From: Nocardioides flavus (ex Wang et al. 2016)
GTDB taxonomy: Bacteria > Actinomycetota > Actinomycetes > Propionibacteriales > Nocardioidaceae
NCBI RefSeq assembly: GCF_014653115.1
Contig: NZ_BNAD01000001.1
Span: 186,001-250,000, forward strand
DNA length: 64,000 nt
Reading direction: 5' to 3'
A program made the position numbers and the translations under genes. The notes beneath the pieces were generated by a model. The model was not told the origin of the DNA. It saw nothing but the letters and a program-made list of their open reading frames with translations, and searched no databases. Position 1 is the first letter of the stretch; every line of letters starts with the position of its first letter. Below, piece after piece: positions 36,070 to 45,802 of this stretch.

Positions 36070-36570
36070 TCAGGCGAACGGGTCGGGCAGCGCGCCCGGC
36101 AGCCCGGCGAGCAGCTCGCGCGCCCGCGCGGCCTCCTTGTGCTCGACGAGCACCTCGTACTTCGTGGCCACGACCTGCGTGATCGAGGAGAAGTCGCGCT
36201 GGCCGCGGGTGAACGCATAGCCGATGAGCGCCCAGACGAGGCCGAAGGTCGCGCCGATGAAAGCCGTGCCGAGGAGCACCTGCCACAGGTTCTCCTCGGT
36301 GAACAGGGCGAAGACCAAGCCGATGAAGATGCCGAGCCACAGGCCGGAGAGGATGCCGCCGACCGCGATCTTCGACCACGTCAGCCGACCGGTCACGCGC
36401 TCGATGCGCTTGAGGTCGGTGCCGACGATCATCAGCTGCTCGACGGGGAACTCGGCGTCGGCGAGGAAGTCCACGCTCTTCTGCGCCTGGGCGTAGTCGT
36501 CGTAGACCGCGAGCGACTGCGGGAACTGGAGCTTGAGCGGCGAGGCGGGGTTCAGGCCCGGGGTCGACAT
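36070..36570 (-). CDS. membrane protein with general stress protein 17M-like N-terminus
   Basis: A 166-residue protein. Residues 18-55 (QSLAVYDDYAQAQKSVDFLADAEFPVEQLMIVGTDLKRIERV) match the GSP17M (YflT) domain seen in many actinobacterial small membrane proteins. Two helices (about 68-88 and 97-120) form a hairpin with small glycine motifs, and the tail is charged. Likely anchored to the cytoplasmic membrane; possible stress role is inference. Leaderless start: TATCGT, 6 nt, ATG; the promoter lies inside the 3' end of cobK. Confidence 0.75.
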   Translation of the reverse strand: MSTPGLNPASPLKLQFPQSLAVYDDYAQAQKSVDFLADAEFPVEQLMIVGTDLKRIERVTGRLTWSKIAVGGILSGLWLGIFIGLVFALFTEENLWQVLLGTAFIGATFGLVWALIGYAFTRGQRDFSSITQVVATKYEVLVEHKEAARARELLAGLPGALPDPFA

Positions 36571-36574
36571 GCCC

Positions 36575-37324
36575 TCACGATACGACCGAGGACGACACGA
36601 CCCACGCCAGCGCCGCGGCGGCGTCCGGGACGGTCTGCACGCCGTCGACCTCGGCGCGGCGGCGTACGACCACGACCGGCACGCCGAGCTGGCCGGCGGC
36701 CGCCATCTTGGGCCACGTGCGGGAGCCGCCGGAGTCCCTGGTGACCAGCACGTCGACGGCGTGCTCGGCGAGCAGCTCGAGCTCGCCGGCGAGGTCGTAC
36801 GGTCCGCGGTCGAGCATCACCAGCCACGGAGCGGGCACCTCGGTCTCGGGCAGGTCGACGACGCGCACCACCGCCCGGTGGCCGGCCAGCGGCGCGGTGT
36901 AGTGGCCGAGCGGCTGGCGCCCGACCGTCAGCAGCGGGCGTCGGCCGAGCGACGCGGCCAGCGCGGCGGCCGCGGCGTGGTCGTCGACCCAGTGCCACCC
37001 TTTCGCTCCGGGCGCACCGCCCCAGCCGGGACGGGCCAGCCGCAGCAGCGGCACACCCGACGCGGCGCAGGCCGCGGCCGCGTTGGCCGACATCCCCTCG
37101 GAGAAGGGGTGCGTAGCATCCACGACGGCGGTCGCTCCGTGCTCGGCGAGCCACGCGCGCAGCCCCTCCACGCCACCGAAGCCACCCGTGCGCACCTCGC
37201 CCACCGGCAGCCGCGGGCGCTCGACCCGACCGGCGAGCGAGGCCACGAACTCCACCCCCGCCTCGTCCAGGAGCGTCGCCAGCTCGCGCGCCTCGCCGGT
37301 CCCGGCGAGCAGCAGTACGGTCAC
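36575..37324 (-). CDS. cobK: cobalt-precorrin-6A / precorrin-6A reductase
   Basis: NADPH-dependent reduction of precorrin-6A in cobalamin (corrin ring) synthesis. The 249-residue product has the CobK/CbiJ features: LLLAGTGEARELATLL at the start, VDATHPFSEGMSANAAAAC, and VTRDSGGSRTWPKMAAAG near the C-terminus. Length is typical. No other cob gene is in the window, so it is an isolated pathway gene. GTG start with TAGGCT 6 nt upstream, hence leaderless. The neighbour on the left starts only 5 bp after its stop. Confidence 0.92.
   Translation of the reverse strand: MTVLLLAGTGEARELATLLDEAGVEFVASLAGRVERPRLPVGEVRTGGFGGVEGLRAWLAEHGATAVVDATHPFSEGMSANAAAACAASGVPLLRLARPGWGGAPGAKGWHWVDDHAAAAALAASLGRRPLLTVGRQPLGHYTAPLAGHRAVVRVVDLPETEVPAPWLVMLDRGPYDLAGELELLAEHAVDVLVTRDSGGSRTWPKMAAAGQLGVPVVVVRRRAEVDGVQTVPDAAAALAWVVSSSVVS
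36577..36582 (-). promoter_or_regulatory. -10 element inside the end of cobK
   Basis: TATCGT on the minus strand, 6 nt from the ATG of the GSP17M-like gene and inside the last cobK codons. Confidence 0.5.
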
Positions 37325-37330
37325 GCAACC

Positions 37331-37336
37331 AGCCTA
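37331..37336 (-). promoter_or_regulatory. cobK -10 element
   Basis: TAGGCT, then 6 nt, then the cobK GTG. No cobalamin riboswitch is seen; the transcript would have no leader to hold one. Confidence 0.6.
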
Positions 37337-37397
37337 GGGAGCGGGACCCCGGGGAAATCTTTACCCTTCAACTGTTTGATTCCGCGAACAGCGCGGC

Positions 37398-37511
37398 ATG
37401 CTGGATGCTATGGGCAAGCTGATCTTCGACAACCGGTTCATCGCCGTGCTGTTCATCGCGCTGCTCTTCGTCAACGCCTTCGCCATCCAGGCCGGCTGGT
37501 ACGGAGCCTGA
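37398..37511 (+). CDS. small single-helix membrane protein (37 or 33 residues)
   Basis: Starts at ATG 37398 (MLDAMGKLIFDNRF) or at the inner ATG 37410. One strong hydrophobic helix (FIAVLFIALLFVNAFAIQAG) is followed by GWYGA and TGA. Third positions are almost all G or C, as in real genes here, and the sequence is a clean N-in/C-out single-pass type. It lies 73 bp after the divergent cobK start, preceded by an AT-richer stretch (TTTACCC..TTTGATT) that may hold a promoter. Function unknown. Confidence 0.6.
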   Translation: MLDAMGKLIFDNRFIAVLFIALLFVNAFAIQAGWYGA

Positions 37512-37560
37512 CCCAGGCCTCCACCGCGGCCGTCCAACGCCCGCGTGCGACGATCCCCGG

Positions 37561-38340
37561 GTGGCATCCCCCGAGCTGACGTCTGACTGCTCCCGCTGCT
37601 TCGGCCTGTGCTGCGTGCTGCTCCCCTTCTCGGCCGCGTCCGGCTTCGGCGTCGACAAGCCCAGCGGCACCCCGTGCCTCCACCTCCTCACCGACGACCG
37701 GTGCGGCATCCACGACACCCTGCGCCAGGACGGCTGGCCCGGTTGCACGGTCTTCGAGTGCTTCGGCGCCGGCCAGCAGGTCTCGCAGGTCACCTACGGC
37801 GGGGTCTCCTGGCGCGAGCAGGACAACCTCGGCGAGATGGCCGCGGTCCTGTCGGTGATGCGCCAGCTCCACGAGATGCTCGTCCACCTGGGCGAGGCCG
37901 AGCGCCGCTCCCCCGACCCGGCCACCGGCCCGGTCCGCAAGGAGATCGAGATCCTCACGACCGCCGAGCCCGAGCCGCTGCTCCACGTCGACGTCGACGA
38001 CCTGCACGAGCGCGTCGGGGACCTGCTCGCCGCAGCCAGCGACCGCGTACGCCGTCGGTGGCCGGCAGCCGCGGACCGCACCCGCGCCGACCTCGCCGGC
38101 CGGCACCTCCTGGGCGACCTGCGCGGCTGGACCTTCCGCGGCGCCGTGCTGATCGCCGCCGACCTCCGCGGTGCCGACCTCGACGACGTCGACCTGCTCG
38201 GCGCCGACCTCCGCGACGCCGACGTACGCGGCTGCGACCTCTCCTCCGCGCTGTTCCTCACCCAGCCCCAGGTCAACGCCGCCCGCGGCGACGCGACGAC
38301 CACCCTTCCCTCGCGGCTGTCGCGTCCCGGTCACTGGTGA
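37561..38340 (+). CDS. Cys-cluster plus pentapeptide-repeat protein
   Basis: A 259-residue cytosolic protein with two parts. The N-terminus has a YkgJ-like cysteine pattern, CSRCFGLCCVLLPF with further Cys at about 40, 48 and 62-67 (GTPCLHL, RCGIHD, GCTVFECFG), suggesting a metal or Fe-S cluster. A helical middle follows. From about residue 185 the repeat ADLAGRHLLGDLRGWTFRGAVLIAADLRGADLDDVDLLGADLRDADVRG folds as a right-handed pentapeptide helix. Known pentapeptide proteins can mimic DNA. Leaderless: GACGAT, 6 nt, GTG. Function not known. Confidence 0.78.
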   Translation: MASPELTSDCSRCFGLCCVLLPFSAASGFGVDKPSGTPCLHLLTDDRCGIHDTLRQDGWPGCTVFECFGAGQQVSQVTYGGVSWREQDNLGEMAAVLSVMRQLHEMLVHLGEAERRSPDPATGPVRKEIEILTTAEPEPLLHVDVDDLHERVGDLLAAASDRVRRRWPAAADRTRADLAGRHLLGDLRGWTFRGAVLIAADLRGADLDDVDLLGADLRDADVRGCDLSSALFLTQPQVNAARGDATTTLPSRLSRPGHW

Positions 38341-38393
38341 CCTGAGTGCCCGTACGGGCGCCAACCGCTCGCCCGATCCTCGAGACTCGGCGC

Positions 38394-39170
38394 ATGGACA
38401 CCTCGTGGCAGCGCCCCGGTCTGCGGGCCGCGCTCCTCTACGCCATCGCTGCCGGCCTGCTCGGCACCGTCGTCTCCGCCGTCAGCCGCTTGGAGCTGAC
38501 CCGCCGCTCGCTGCCGCAGCAGCGGCTCCCGGACGGTCCCGTGATCGTGGTCGCCAACCACACCAGCTTCGCCGACGGCATCCTGCTCGCCCTCGTGGGC
38601 CGGCGCCTGGGCCGGTCGCTGCGACTGATGGCGACCGGTGGCGTCTTCCGCTCCGGCCTCGTCGGACCGTTCGTCCGGCGGCTCGGCTTCATCCCCGTGC
38701 AGCGCGGCACCTCCGCCGCCGCGGCGTCACTCGACGCCGCGGCCACGGCACTGGAGGCGGGCGAGGCCGTCGGGCTGTTCCCCGAGGGCCGCATCACCCG
38801 CGACGCGCGACACTGGCCCGAACGCGCGAAGACCGGCGCCGTACGCCTCGCGCTGCGCACCGGCGCCCCGGTCGTGCCGGTCGCCCTCGTCGGCGCCCAG
38901 CACGTCGTCGGCACCCGGGGCATCGCCGCCCGGCTCCTGCGTAACACGCTGCTGCGCCCGCGGGTGGTCGTGGCCGTGGGCGAGCCGATCGACGTACGCC
39001 GCCTCGCGGGCGTCGCCGGGGACGGGGCGGCCGACGTGGCGGTCGACGACGCGACCGTGCGGCGGGTGGCGGACGAGGTGATGGCCGCGCTGGTCGCGCA
39101 GGTGGCCGAGCTGCGCGGGGAGCCGGCGCCGCACCCGACCGGCGTGCCGGAGGATGCGCTTCCGGCCTGA
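38394..39170 (+). CDS. 1-acyl-sn-glycerol-3-phosphate acyltransferase family protein
   Basis: A 258-residue membrane-associated acyltransferase (PlsC type) making phosphatidic acid or a related lipid from acyl-CoA or acyl-ACP. The catalytic NHTSFAD (H-x4-D) is at about residue 60, and FPEGR at about 130; IPVQRG also fits. One N-terminal helix is present. Start at ATG 38394, with GAGACT 6 nt upstream; a longer frame upstream is unsupported. Acceptor lipid unknown. Confidence 0.87.
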   Translation: MDTSWQRPGLRAALLYAIAAGLLGTVVSAVSRLELTRRSLPQQRLPDGPVIVVANHTSFADGILLALVGRRLGRSLRLMATGGVFRSGLVGPFVRRLGFIPVQRGTSAAAASLDAAATALEAGEAVGLFPEGRITRDARHWPERAKTGAVRLALRTGAPVVPVALVGAQHVVGTRGIAARLLRNTLLRPRVVVAVGEPIDVRRLAGVAGDGAADVAVDDATVRRVADEVMAALVAQVAELRGEPAPHPTGVPEDALPA

Positions 39171-39237
39171 GCGCTGCCGCGACCCGCCTCACCCCCTGCG
39201 ATCCGGTGAGTGAAGCTCTCACCCACGCGGGAGGGGC

Positions 39238-39477
39238 TCAGGAGTAGCGGTGGCTCTTCTGCGGGTGGCCGCTCTCCCGGGTGCAGGTGCGACCGCTCAT
39301 GTTGCGGTGCCCGCACAGGCCGTCGGCGGCGGTGGCGTCCGCGGCGCGCTCGGCGACTCGCTTCGACGCGGCAGGGGCCACCGGGGCCTTGGGGCGCGTG
39401 GGCGTCGACGCGGCCCGCTTCTGCGCCTCGGCGTAGCGCGCCTCGCGCATGGCCCGCAGGTTGTCCATCTTGCTCAT
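39238..39477 (-). CDS. 79-residue basic protein with Cys/His end motif
   Basis: The product starts MSKMDNLRAMREARYAEAQK, a basic amphipathic helix, followed by an Ala/Pro linker, and ends GLCGHRNMSGRTCTRESGHPQKSHRYS, a Cys/His cluster of zinc-ribbon type (CGH..C...H...H). The two halves suggest a nucleic-acid or metal-binding small protein. It looks conserved in style but I do not recognise a named family. A -10-like TAGGTT lies on the minus strand about 17 nt upstream; no clear ribosome site. It ends near the acyltransferase stop, convergent. Confidence 0.65.
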   Translation of the reverse strand: MSKMDNLRAMREARYAEAQKRAASTPTRPKAPVAPAASKRVAERAADATAADGLCGHRNMSGRTCTRESGHPQKSHRYS

Positions 39478-39552
39478 CGCTCACTCACGCGGTGAACCTA
39501 CGTGGCCCCACCGACAGGCGTCCGGGTGGGGTGATCCCAGGGCCCCGTCCTC

Positions 39553-39673
39553 GGTAGTCCAGTGGCCACCTGCTGTCCAGGTAGTCCAGTGGCCAGATGT
39601 CGCCCCGAGCGCCCTGGGTCAGCAGCTCGCCACTGGACTACCCCCGCGCCCCAGCATCTGGCCACTGGACTAC
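39553..39673. repeat. Family 1 inverted repeat cluster, locus B
   Basis: Four units. Forward at 39553-39577 (GGTAGTCCAGTGGCCACCTG) and 39580-39600 (GTAGTCCAGTGGCCAGATG). Reverse at 39619-39641 (ends CGCCACTGGACTAC) and 39652-39673 (ends GGCCACTGGACTAC). Unit 1 pairs best with unit 3 (TGCTG ends) and unit 2 with unit 4 (AGATG ends), so two hairpins could interleave. Lies between the 79-residue-protein gene and the hspR stop. No gene is seen in 39478-39723. Confidence 0.88.
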
Positions 39674-39723
39674 TACGGGGGCCGTACGGGGGCGCCGGGG
39701 TCGCCGGGACCGGAGGCCGGGGG

Positions 39724-40140
39724 TCAGCGCGGCCGGCGCCAGACGACGACGGACTGGCCCGGCCCCCGGTGGAGGACGGGCAGCTTGTTGGCCGGCTGGT
39801 TCACCGCCGCGCGGGCGGCCAGCCCGTGGCGTACGGCCTCGAGCTCGGCGAGCAGCTCCTCGTTGCGGGCGCGCAGGGCGTCGACCTGGAGCTCGAGCTC
39901 CATGATGCGCCGTACGCCCTCGATGCCGATGCCGGCCCGGGTGAGGTCGGCGATCTCGCGCAGCCGCTCGAGGTCGCGGTGGGAGTAGCGACGGCCGCCA
40001 CCCCCGGTGCGACCCGGCTGGATGAGGCCCATCCGTTCGTAGGCGCGCAGCGTCTGGGGGTGCAGGCCGGTCAGCTCCGCGGCCACGGAGATGACGTAGA
40101 CAGCGGCGTCCGGGGACGGGGCGCCGAAGCCGCCGCTCAT
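39724..40140 (-). CDS. hspR: heat-shock repressor HspR (MerR family)
   Basis: Autoregulatory repressor that binds HAIR sites together with DnaK. The 138-residue product has the MerR helix-turn-helix VYVISVAAELTGLHPQTLRAYERMGLIQPGRT and a coiled coil (IEGVRRIMELELQVDALRARNEELLAELEAV). A basic tail ends LHRGPGQSVVVWRRPR. Last gene of the dnaK operon; its ATG overlaps the dnaJ stop (ATGA). HAIR sites upstream of dnaK and clpB are its expected targets. Confidence 0.95.
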   Translation of the reverse strand: MSGGFGAPSPDAAVYVISVAAELTGLHPQTLRAYERMGLIQPGRTGGGGRRYSHRDLERLREIADLTRAGIGIEGVRRIMELELQVDALRARNEELLAELEAVRHGLAARAAVNQPANKLPVLHRGPGQSVVVWRRPR

Positions 40141-41315
40141 GCGAAGAGCCCCTCCCGCAGCGGCCGGCCGGCGGTCGCCGCGCGGTAGGCCTCGAGGGCC
40201 TCGCGCGCGGTCGGGTCGAGCGAGGCCGGCACCTGGACCTCGACGGTCGCGAGCAGGTCGCCCTTCGAGCCGTCGCGGCGGGTCGCGCCCTTGCCACGCA
40301 CCCGGAAGGTGCGTCCGTTGGGGGTGCCTGGGGGCAGCTTGAGCGTCACCGGGGCGCCGCCCAGGGTCGGGATCTTCACCTCGGCGCCGAGCGCGGCCTC
40401 GTCGAAGGACACCGGCACCTCGATGGTGAGGTTGTCGTCCTTGCGCCCGAAGATGCGGTGCGGCGTGACCTTGACCTTGACGAACAGGTCACCGGCCGGG
40501 CCACCGTTCTCGCCGGGGGCGCCCTTGCCCTTCAGCCGGATCCGCGCACCGTCCTTGACCCCGGCCGGGATGCGGGCCTGGATCGAGCGCGCCGACGTGC
40601 CGCGACCCGAGCCGTGGCAGGTCGGGCACGCCTCGTCGTACACCAGCTGGCGACCCCCGCAGGCCGGGCAGGTCTCGTTGATCGAGAACGCACCGCCGGT
40701 GCCGGCCACGACGAATCCCGCGCCCTCGCACTCCGGGCAGATGTGCGGCCGGGTGCCGGGCTTGCCGCCCGTGCCGTGGCAGGTCGCGCACGCCGTGTCG
40801 GAGGTCAGCCGCAGCGACACTGTGACGCCGTCGAGGGCGTCGGTGAAGCCGATGGTCGCAGTGCTCTCGACGTCGGCGCCGCGGCGCGGGCGCGGCTGCT
40901 GCGTACGGGTGCGCTGGCCACCGCCGAAGAGGTCGCCGAACATGTCGCCGAACCCTCCGGCGGCGCCGCCGCGGTCGCGCAGCAGGTCGTCGAGGTTGAA
41001 CCCGCCGCCGAAGCCGCCCGGACCGCCCGTGCCCCCGCCCATGCCCGGGCCGAAGCCGCCGCGCGCCTGCAGCGAGCGGAACTCGTCGTACTTGGCGCGC
41101 TTGGCCTCGTCGCCGACCACGTCGTACGCCTCGGCGACGGCCTTGAACTTCTCGTGCTTGACCTCGTCGCCGGGGTTGGAGTCGGGGTGGTTCTCCCGGG
41201 CCAGCTTGCGGTAGGCCTTCTTGACGTCGGCGGCAGAGGCGTCCTTCGCAACGCCGAGGACCTGGTAGAAGTCCTTGGTCGCCCAGTCGTTGCGGAAGCC
41301 TTCGTTGTCAGCCAT
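40137..41315 (-). CDS. dnaJ: co-chaperone DnaJ
   Basis: Stimulates DnaK ATPase and delivers substrates. The 392-residue protein has the J domain (HPD in ARENHPDSNPGD, about residue 43-45), a Gly-rich linker, four zinc-binding Cys motifs (CATCHGTGG, CPECEGAG, CPACGGRQ, CPTCHGSGRG) and the C-terminal domain. This is the actinobacterial DnaJ1 type. ATG after AGGAGG, 7 nt. Third gene of the operon, 45 bp after grpE. Confidence 0.97.
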   Translation of the reverse strand: MADNEGFRNDWATKDFYQVLGVAKDASAADVKKAYRKLARENHPDSNPGDEVKHEKFKAVAEAYDVVGDEAKRAKYDEFRSLQARGGFGPGMGGGTGGPGGFGGGFNLDDLLRDRGGAAGGFGDMFGDLFGGGQRTRTQQPRPRRGADVESTATIGFTDALDGVTVSLRLTSDTACATCHGTGGKPGTRPHICPECEGAGFVVAGTGGAFSINETCPACGGRQLVYDEACPTCHGSGRGTSARSIQARIPAGVKDGARIRLKGKGAPGENGGPAGDLFVKVKVTPHRIFGRKDDNLTIEVPVSFDEAALGAEVKIPTLGGAPVTLKLPPGTPNGRTFRVRGKGATRRDGSKGDLLATVEVQVPASLDPTAREALEAYRAATAGRPLREGLFA

Positions 41316-41360
41316 GGGTGAACCTCCTCTCCGTCGGCTCGGTCATCAGGTGGGTGGGTG

Positions 41361-42016
41361 TCAGGACTCGACGGGGTCGACCACGAGGACCTGGGCGGCT
41401 CGCACCACCCGGTCACCGATCTTGTAGCCGGCCTTGGCGATGTGCTTGCACGTCACGACGGTGACCTCCGGGTCGGTGCCCAGGTGGCTGAGCGCCTCGT
41501 GGAGGTTGGGGTCGAACTCGTCGCCGACCTGGCCGAACTTCGTCAGGCCCAGGTTCGCCACGACGCCCTCGAGCTGGTCGGCCACGGCCTTGAAGCCGCC
41601 CTCGACCTCCTCGTGCTCGCGGGCCCGGTCGATGGTGTCGAGCACCTCGATGATCGGGGCGAGCACGCGGTAGGTCGCGTTCTCGGCGATCAGCTGGCGG
41701 TCGCGGTCGACGCGCTTGCGGTAGTTGGCGTACTCGGCCTGCAGGCGCTGCAGGTCGGCGGTGCGCTCCGCGAGCTGGACGTCCGTCGACGGGGCGACAC
41801 CCTCGGTCTCGATGACGTCCTGGGGCTCGAGCGGTCCGCCCTCCTCCAGCCAGTTGTCCACGCCACTGATCTCCTCGGCGTGGGGGTCGACGTGGTGCTC
41901 GGCCTGCGGGTCGGGGTGGCCGGCCGAGGCCGAGGCGCCCTCCTGGGGCACCTCGACCTCGGTCTCGTCAGCCATCTCGCCGGCCGCGTCACCGAAGGAT
42001 CCGCTGCCGGGCTCGG

Positions 42017-42020
<4 letters not shown>
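41361..42020 (-). CDS. grpE: nucleotide-exchange factor GrpE
   Basis: Releases ADP from DnaK. The 219-residue product has an acidic Pro/Ala-rich N-terminus, a long dimer helix ([20 protein letters not shown]) and the beta domain ([19 protein letters not shown], then [17 protein letters not shown]). GTG start shares GTGA with the dnaK stop. Confidence 0.96.
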
Positions 42021-43882
<1,862 letters not shown>

Positions 43883-43956
43883 GGTGTGTTCCTCCTGCGT
43901 GTGGATGACGTGAGTCTGATGCCATCCTGCCGCGCTTCAACGGAGGAGGCAAAACA

Positions 43957-43977
43957 GTTGAGTCGATCTGACTCAAG
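43957..43977. promoter_or_regulatory. HAIR operator of the dnaK operon (HspR site)
   Basis: Minus strand reads CTTGAGT-N7-ACTCAAC; the left arm is consensus, the right arm has one change. The spacer begins or ends with CGA on the plus strand as in the clpB site. This is the regulated promoter of the operon. Confidence 0.88.
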
Positions 43978-44084
43978 TCTGTTCATGAGGTGTAACGCAG
44001 GTGGGCGACGGATGTTCCCGGATCCGCCCGGGTCTTCCGTGTGACGTGGCTCGCGCCGCAGCAGGACTTGGAGGGGGATCCTTG

Positions 44085-44146
44085 CTCCTGGAGGGGGTTG
44101 CAACGGCCTCCAGGAGTCGGATTCCCCGCTCGAGCGGGGAATCCGA
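44085..44146. terminator. two adjacent hairpins after the acetyltransferase gene
   Basis: Hairpin 1: CTCCTGGAGG (44085-44094) with CCTCCAGGAG (44107-44116). Hairpin 2: a perfect 30-bp palindrome, 44117-44146, with half TCGGATTCCCCGCTC. The stop of the minus-strand acetyltransferase is at 44165, so transcription runs into hairpin 2 first. They also mark the end of the dnaK promoter region. No gene is seen in 43883-44164. Confidence 0.7.
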
Positions 44147-44164
44147 CCGCCCTGAGGACGGACG

Positions 44165-44977
44165 TCAGCGGGTCCAGACGTACGGCGTGGTGGTGGTGAC
44201 CGCGCGGAGCCCGGAGCGCTCGAGGATCGGACGGGACATGTCGGTGCAGTCGGAGTGGATCAGGCGGATGCCGCGGGCCACGGCGGAGCGCGCGCGGGCC
44301 GCGACCAGCGCGCGGTAGATGCCGCGGCCGCGGAACTCCGGCAGCGTCGAGCCGCCCCAGATCCCGGCGAAGTCGGTGCCCTCGACGGGGGTGAGGCGCC
44401 CGCCGCACACGACCCGGTCCCCGACCTCGGCGATCCAGAACTCCGAGCCGCCCTCCTCGAGCTCGCGCAGCGCCGACCCGACCGACGGCCCCCGCCCGCC
44501 GCCGAAGACCGACTCCTGGGCCTCCAGCATCCGGGTCAGGTCGGACACCGCCGCGGGGCCGGGCTCGATCCGGCGTACGACGACCGGGCCATGCGGCGTG
44601 TCGGCGAGAGGCACGTCGACCGCGAGCAGCGACGCCTCGCCGACCATGACGGTCTCGTCGGGCTCGGCGACGAGACCGTGCGCGACGAGCCGCTCGGCCA
44701 GGTCGGCCGGCTCGTCGTGCCCGCGCGACTTCCACTCGAACGACTCCACCGCCGTCTCGTCGCGGAAGTGCGCGACCGTACGCTCGATCGCCTCGTCGAG
44801 GGACGCCCCTGCGAGGCCGCCGAGGTCGCGGTAGGACACGAAGCCCCCGTGGTCGAAGACGCCCCACCACAGCGGCCCGTCGCGCTGCACGTCGTGGGCG
44901 CGGGCCATCTCGGCTTCGGTACGCAGCTGCTCGTCGTAGGCCGCGAGGAGGGCGGCGTCAGGTGCCTCGGAGGTCAT
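44165..44977 (-). CDS. GNAT family N-acetyltransferase
   Basis: A 270-residue acetyltransferase with an N-terminal half of unclear role and a C-terminal GNAT domain. The acetyl-CoA motif is LPEFRGRGIYRALVAARARSA at about residues 200-220; ILERSGLRAVTTTTPYVW closes the fold. Inner ATG (MTSEAPD) at 44977 chosen; TAGTGT lies 8 nt upstream, so it is probably leaderless. Divergent from the SGNH hydrolase. Substrate unknown. Confidence 0.82.
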   Translation of the reverse strand: MTSEAPDAALLAAYDEQLRTEAEMARAHDVQRDGPLWWGVFDHGGFVSYRDLGGLAGASLDEAIERTVAHFRDETAVESFEWKSRGHDEPADLAERLVAHGLVAEPDETVMVGEASLLAVDVPLADTPHGPVVVRRIEPGPAAVSDLTRMLEAQESVFGGGRGPSVGSALRELEEGGSEFWIAEVGDRVVCGGRLTPVEGTDFAGIWGGSTLPEFRGRGIYRALVAARARSAVARGIRLIHSDCTDMSRPILERSGLRAVTTTTPYVWTR

Positions 44978-45062
44978 GGACGCACACACTAGGTGCCGAG
45001 ATCAGGGGAATCTCAGGGGTTTTCGGCCACGCGGAGCGCACCGCAGGCGGCACACTTCTCTC

Positions 45063-45773
45063 GTGCTCCACCGGGGGATCCTGCGCCGCGTCACCGGCGC
45101 CTCAGTCGTCGTGCTGCTGCTCGCTGCCTTCGTGGCCTTCTACGTCGCCGACCGCGCAGGCGCCGGCGCGGCTCGCTGCCAGCAGCACCGCGTCGATGCG
45201 CGCGAACGCGCCGCGACCGTCACCGGGGACGGCGAGCGCGTGCTCGTCGTCGGCGACTCGTGGTCGGTCGGCCTCGGCCAGGACGACCTGCGCCGGTCGT
45301 GGGCGGCCGAGCTGTCCGGCGAGGTCCACGTCCGCGGGTTCTCCGGGTCGGGCTTCAGCGCCGGCGCGAGCCACTGCGGCCGCGTGTCGTTCCACGACCG
45401 TGCCGCGACGGCTCTCGGCGTACGTCCCGCGCTCGTCGTCGTCCAGGGCGGGCTCAACGACTTCGACCAGCCCACCCGCGCCGTCGACCAGGGCTTCCGG
45501 GACCTGATGGCCGACCTCGCCGGACACCGCGTCGTGGTCGTCGGCCCGGCGGACGCGCCGCTGCGCAGCTGGGCGGTGCCGCGGGTGGATGACCGGCTCG
45601 AGGTGCTCTCCGAGCGGTACGGCGTGCCGTACGTCCGCACCAGCGACCTCGACCTCGACTACCTCGACGACCGCCTGCACCTCACCGAGGACGGGCACCG
45701 CGAGTTCGGGGAGGCGGTCGCCGAGCGGATCGCGGACGTCGAGCCGGCCCGACCGGCGGTCCTCAGGCGCTGA
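45063..45773 (+). CDS. membrane-anchored or secreted SGNH/GDSL hydrolase
   Basis: Esterase/lipase-type hydrolase, 236 residues. N-terminal signal-anchor helix at about 12-28 (ASVVVLLLAAFVAFYVA). Catalytic blocks: Ser in VVGDSWSVGLG (block I), Gly/Asn in VQGGLNDF, and Asp-x-x-His in DDRLHLTEDGH (block V). GTG start with CACACT 6 nt upstream; an upstream longer frame is less likely. Substrate (ester of cell-wall sugar or lipid) unknown. Confidence 0.85.
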   Translation: MLHRGILRRVTGASVVVLLLAAFVAFYVADRAGAGAARCQQHRVDARERAATVTGDGERVLVVGDSWSVGLGQDDLRRSWAAELSGEVHVRGFSGSGFSAGASHCGRVSFHDRAATALGVRPALVVVQGGLNDFDQPTRAVDQGFRDLMADLAGHRVVVVGPADAPLRSWAVPRVDDRLEVLSERYGVPYVRTSDLDLDYLDDRLHLTEDGHREFGEAVAERIADVEPARPAVLRR

Positions 45774-45802
45774 CCGGCGCCGCCGAGGCCTCCTCGGCGT
45801 CG

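Noticed and set aside
37325..37397. Cobalamin riboswitch before cobK
   Set aside because: The promoter is 6 nt from the cobK GTG, so no leader RNA exists, and no B12-box sequence is seen.
44085..44146. Palindromes as an IS terminal repeat
   Set aside because: No transposase gene or target-site duplication is visible nearby.
43883..44164. CIRCE element (HrcA) upstream of dnaK
   Set aside because: No TTAGCACTC-N9-GAGTGCTAA; the operator is HAIR type.
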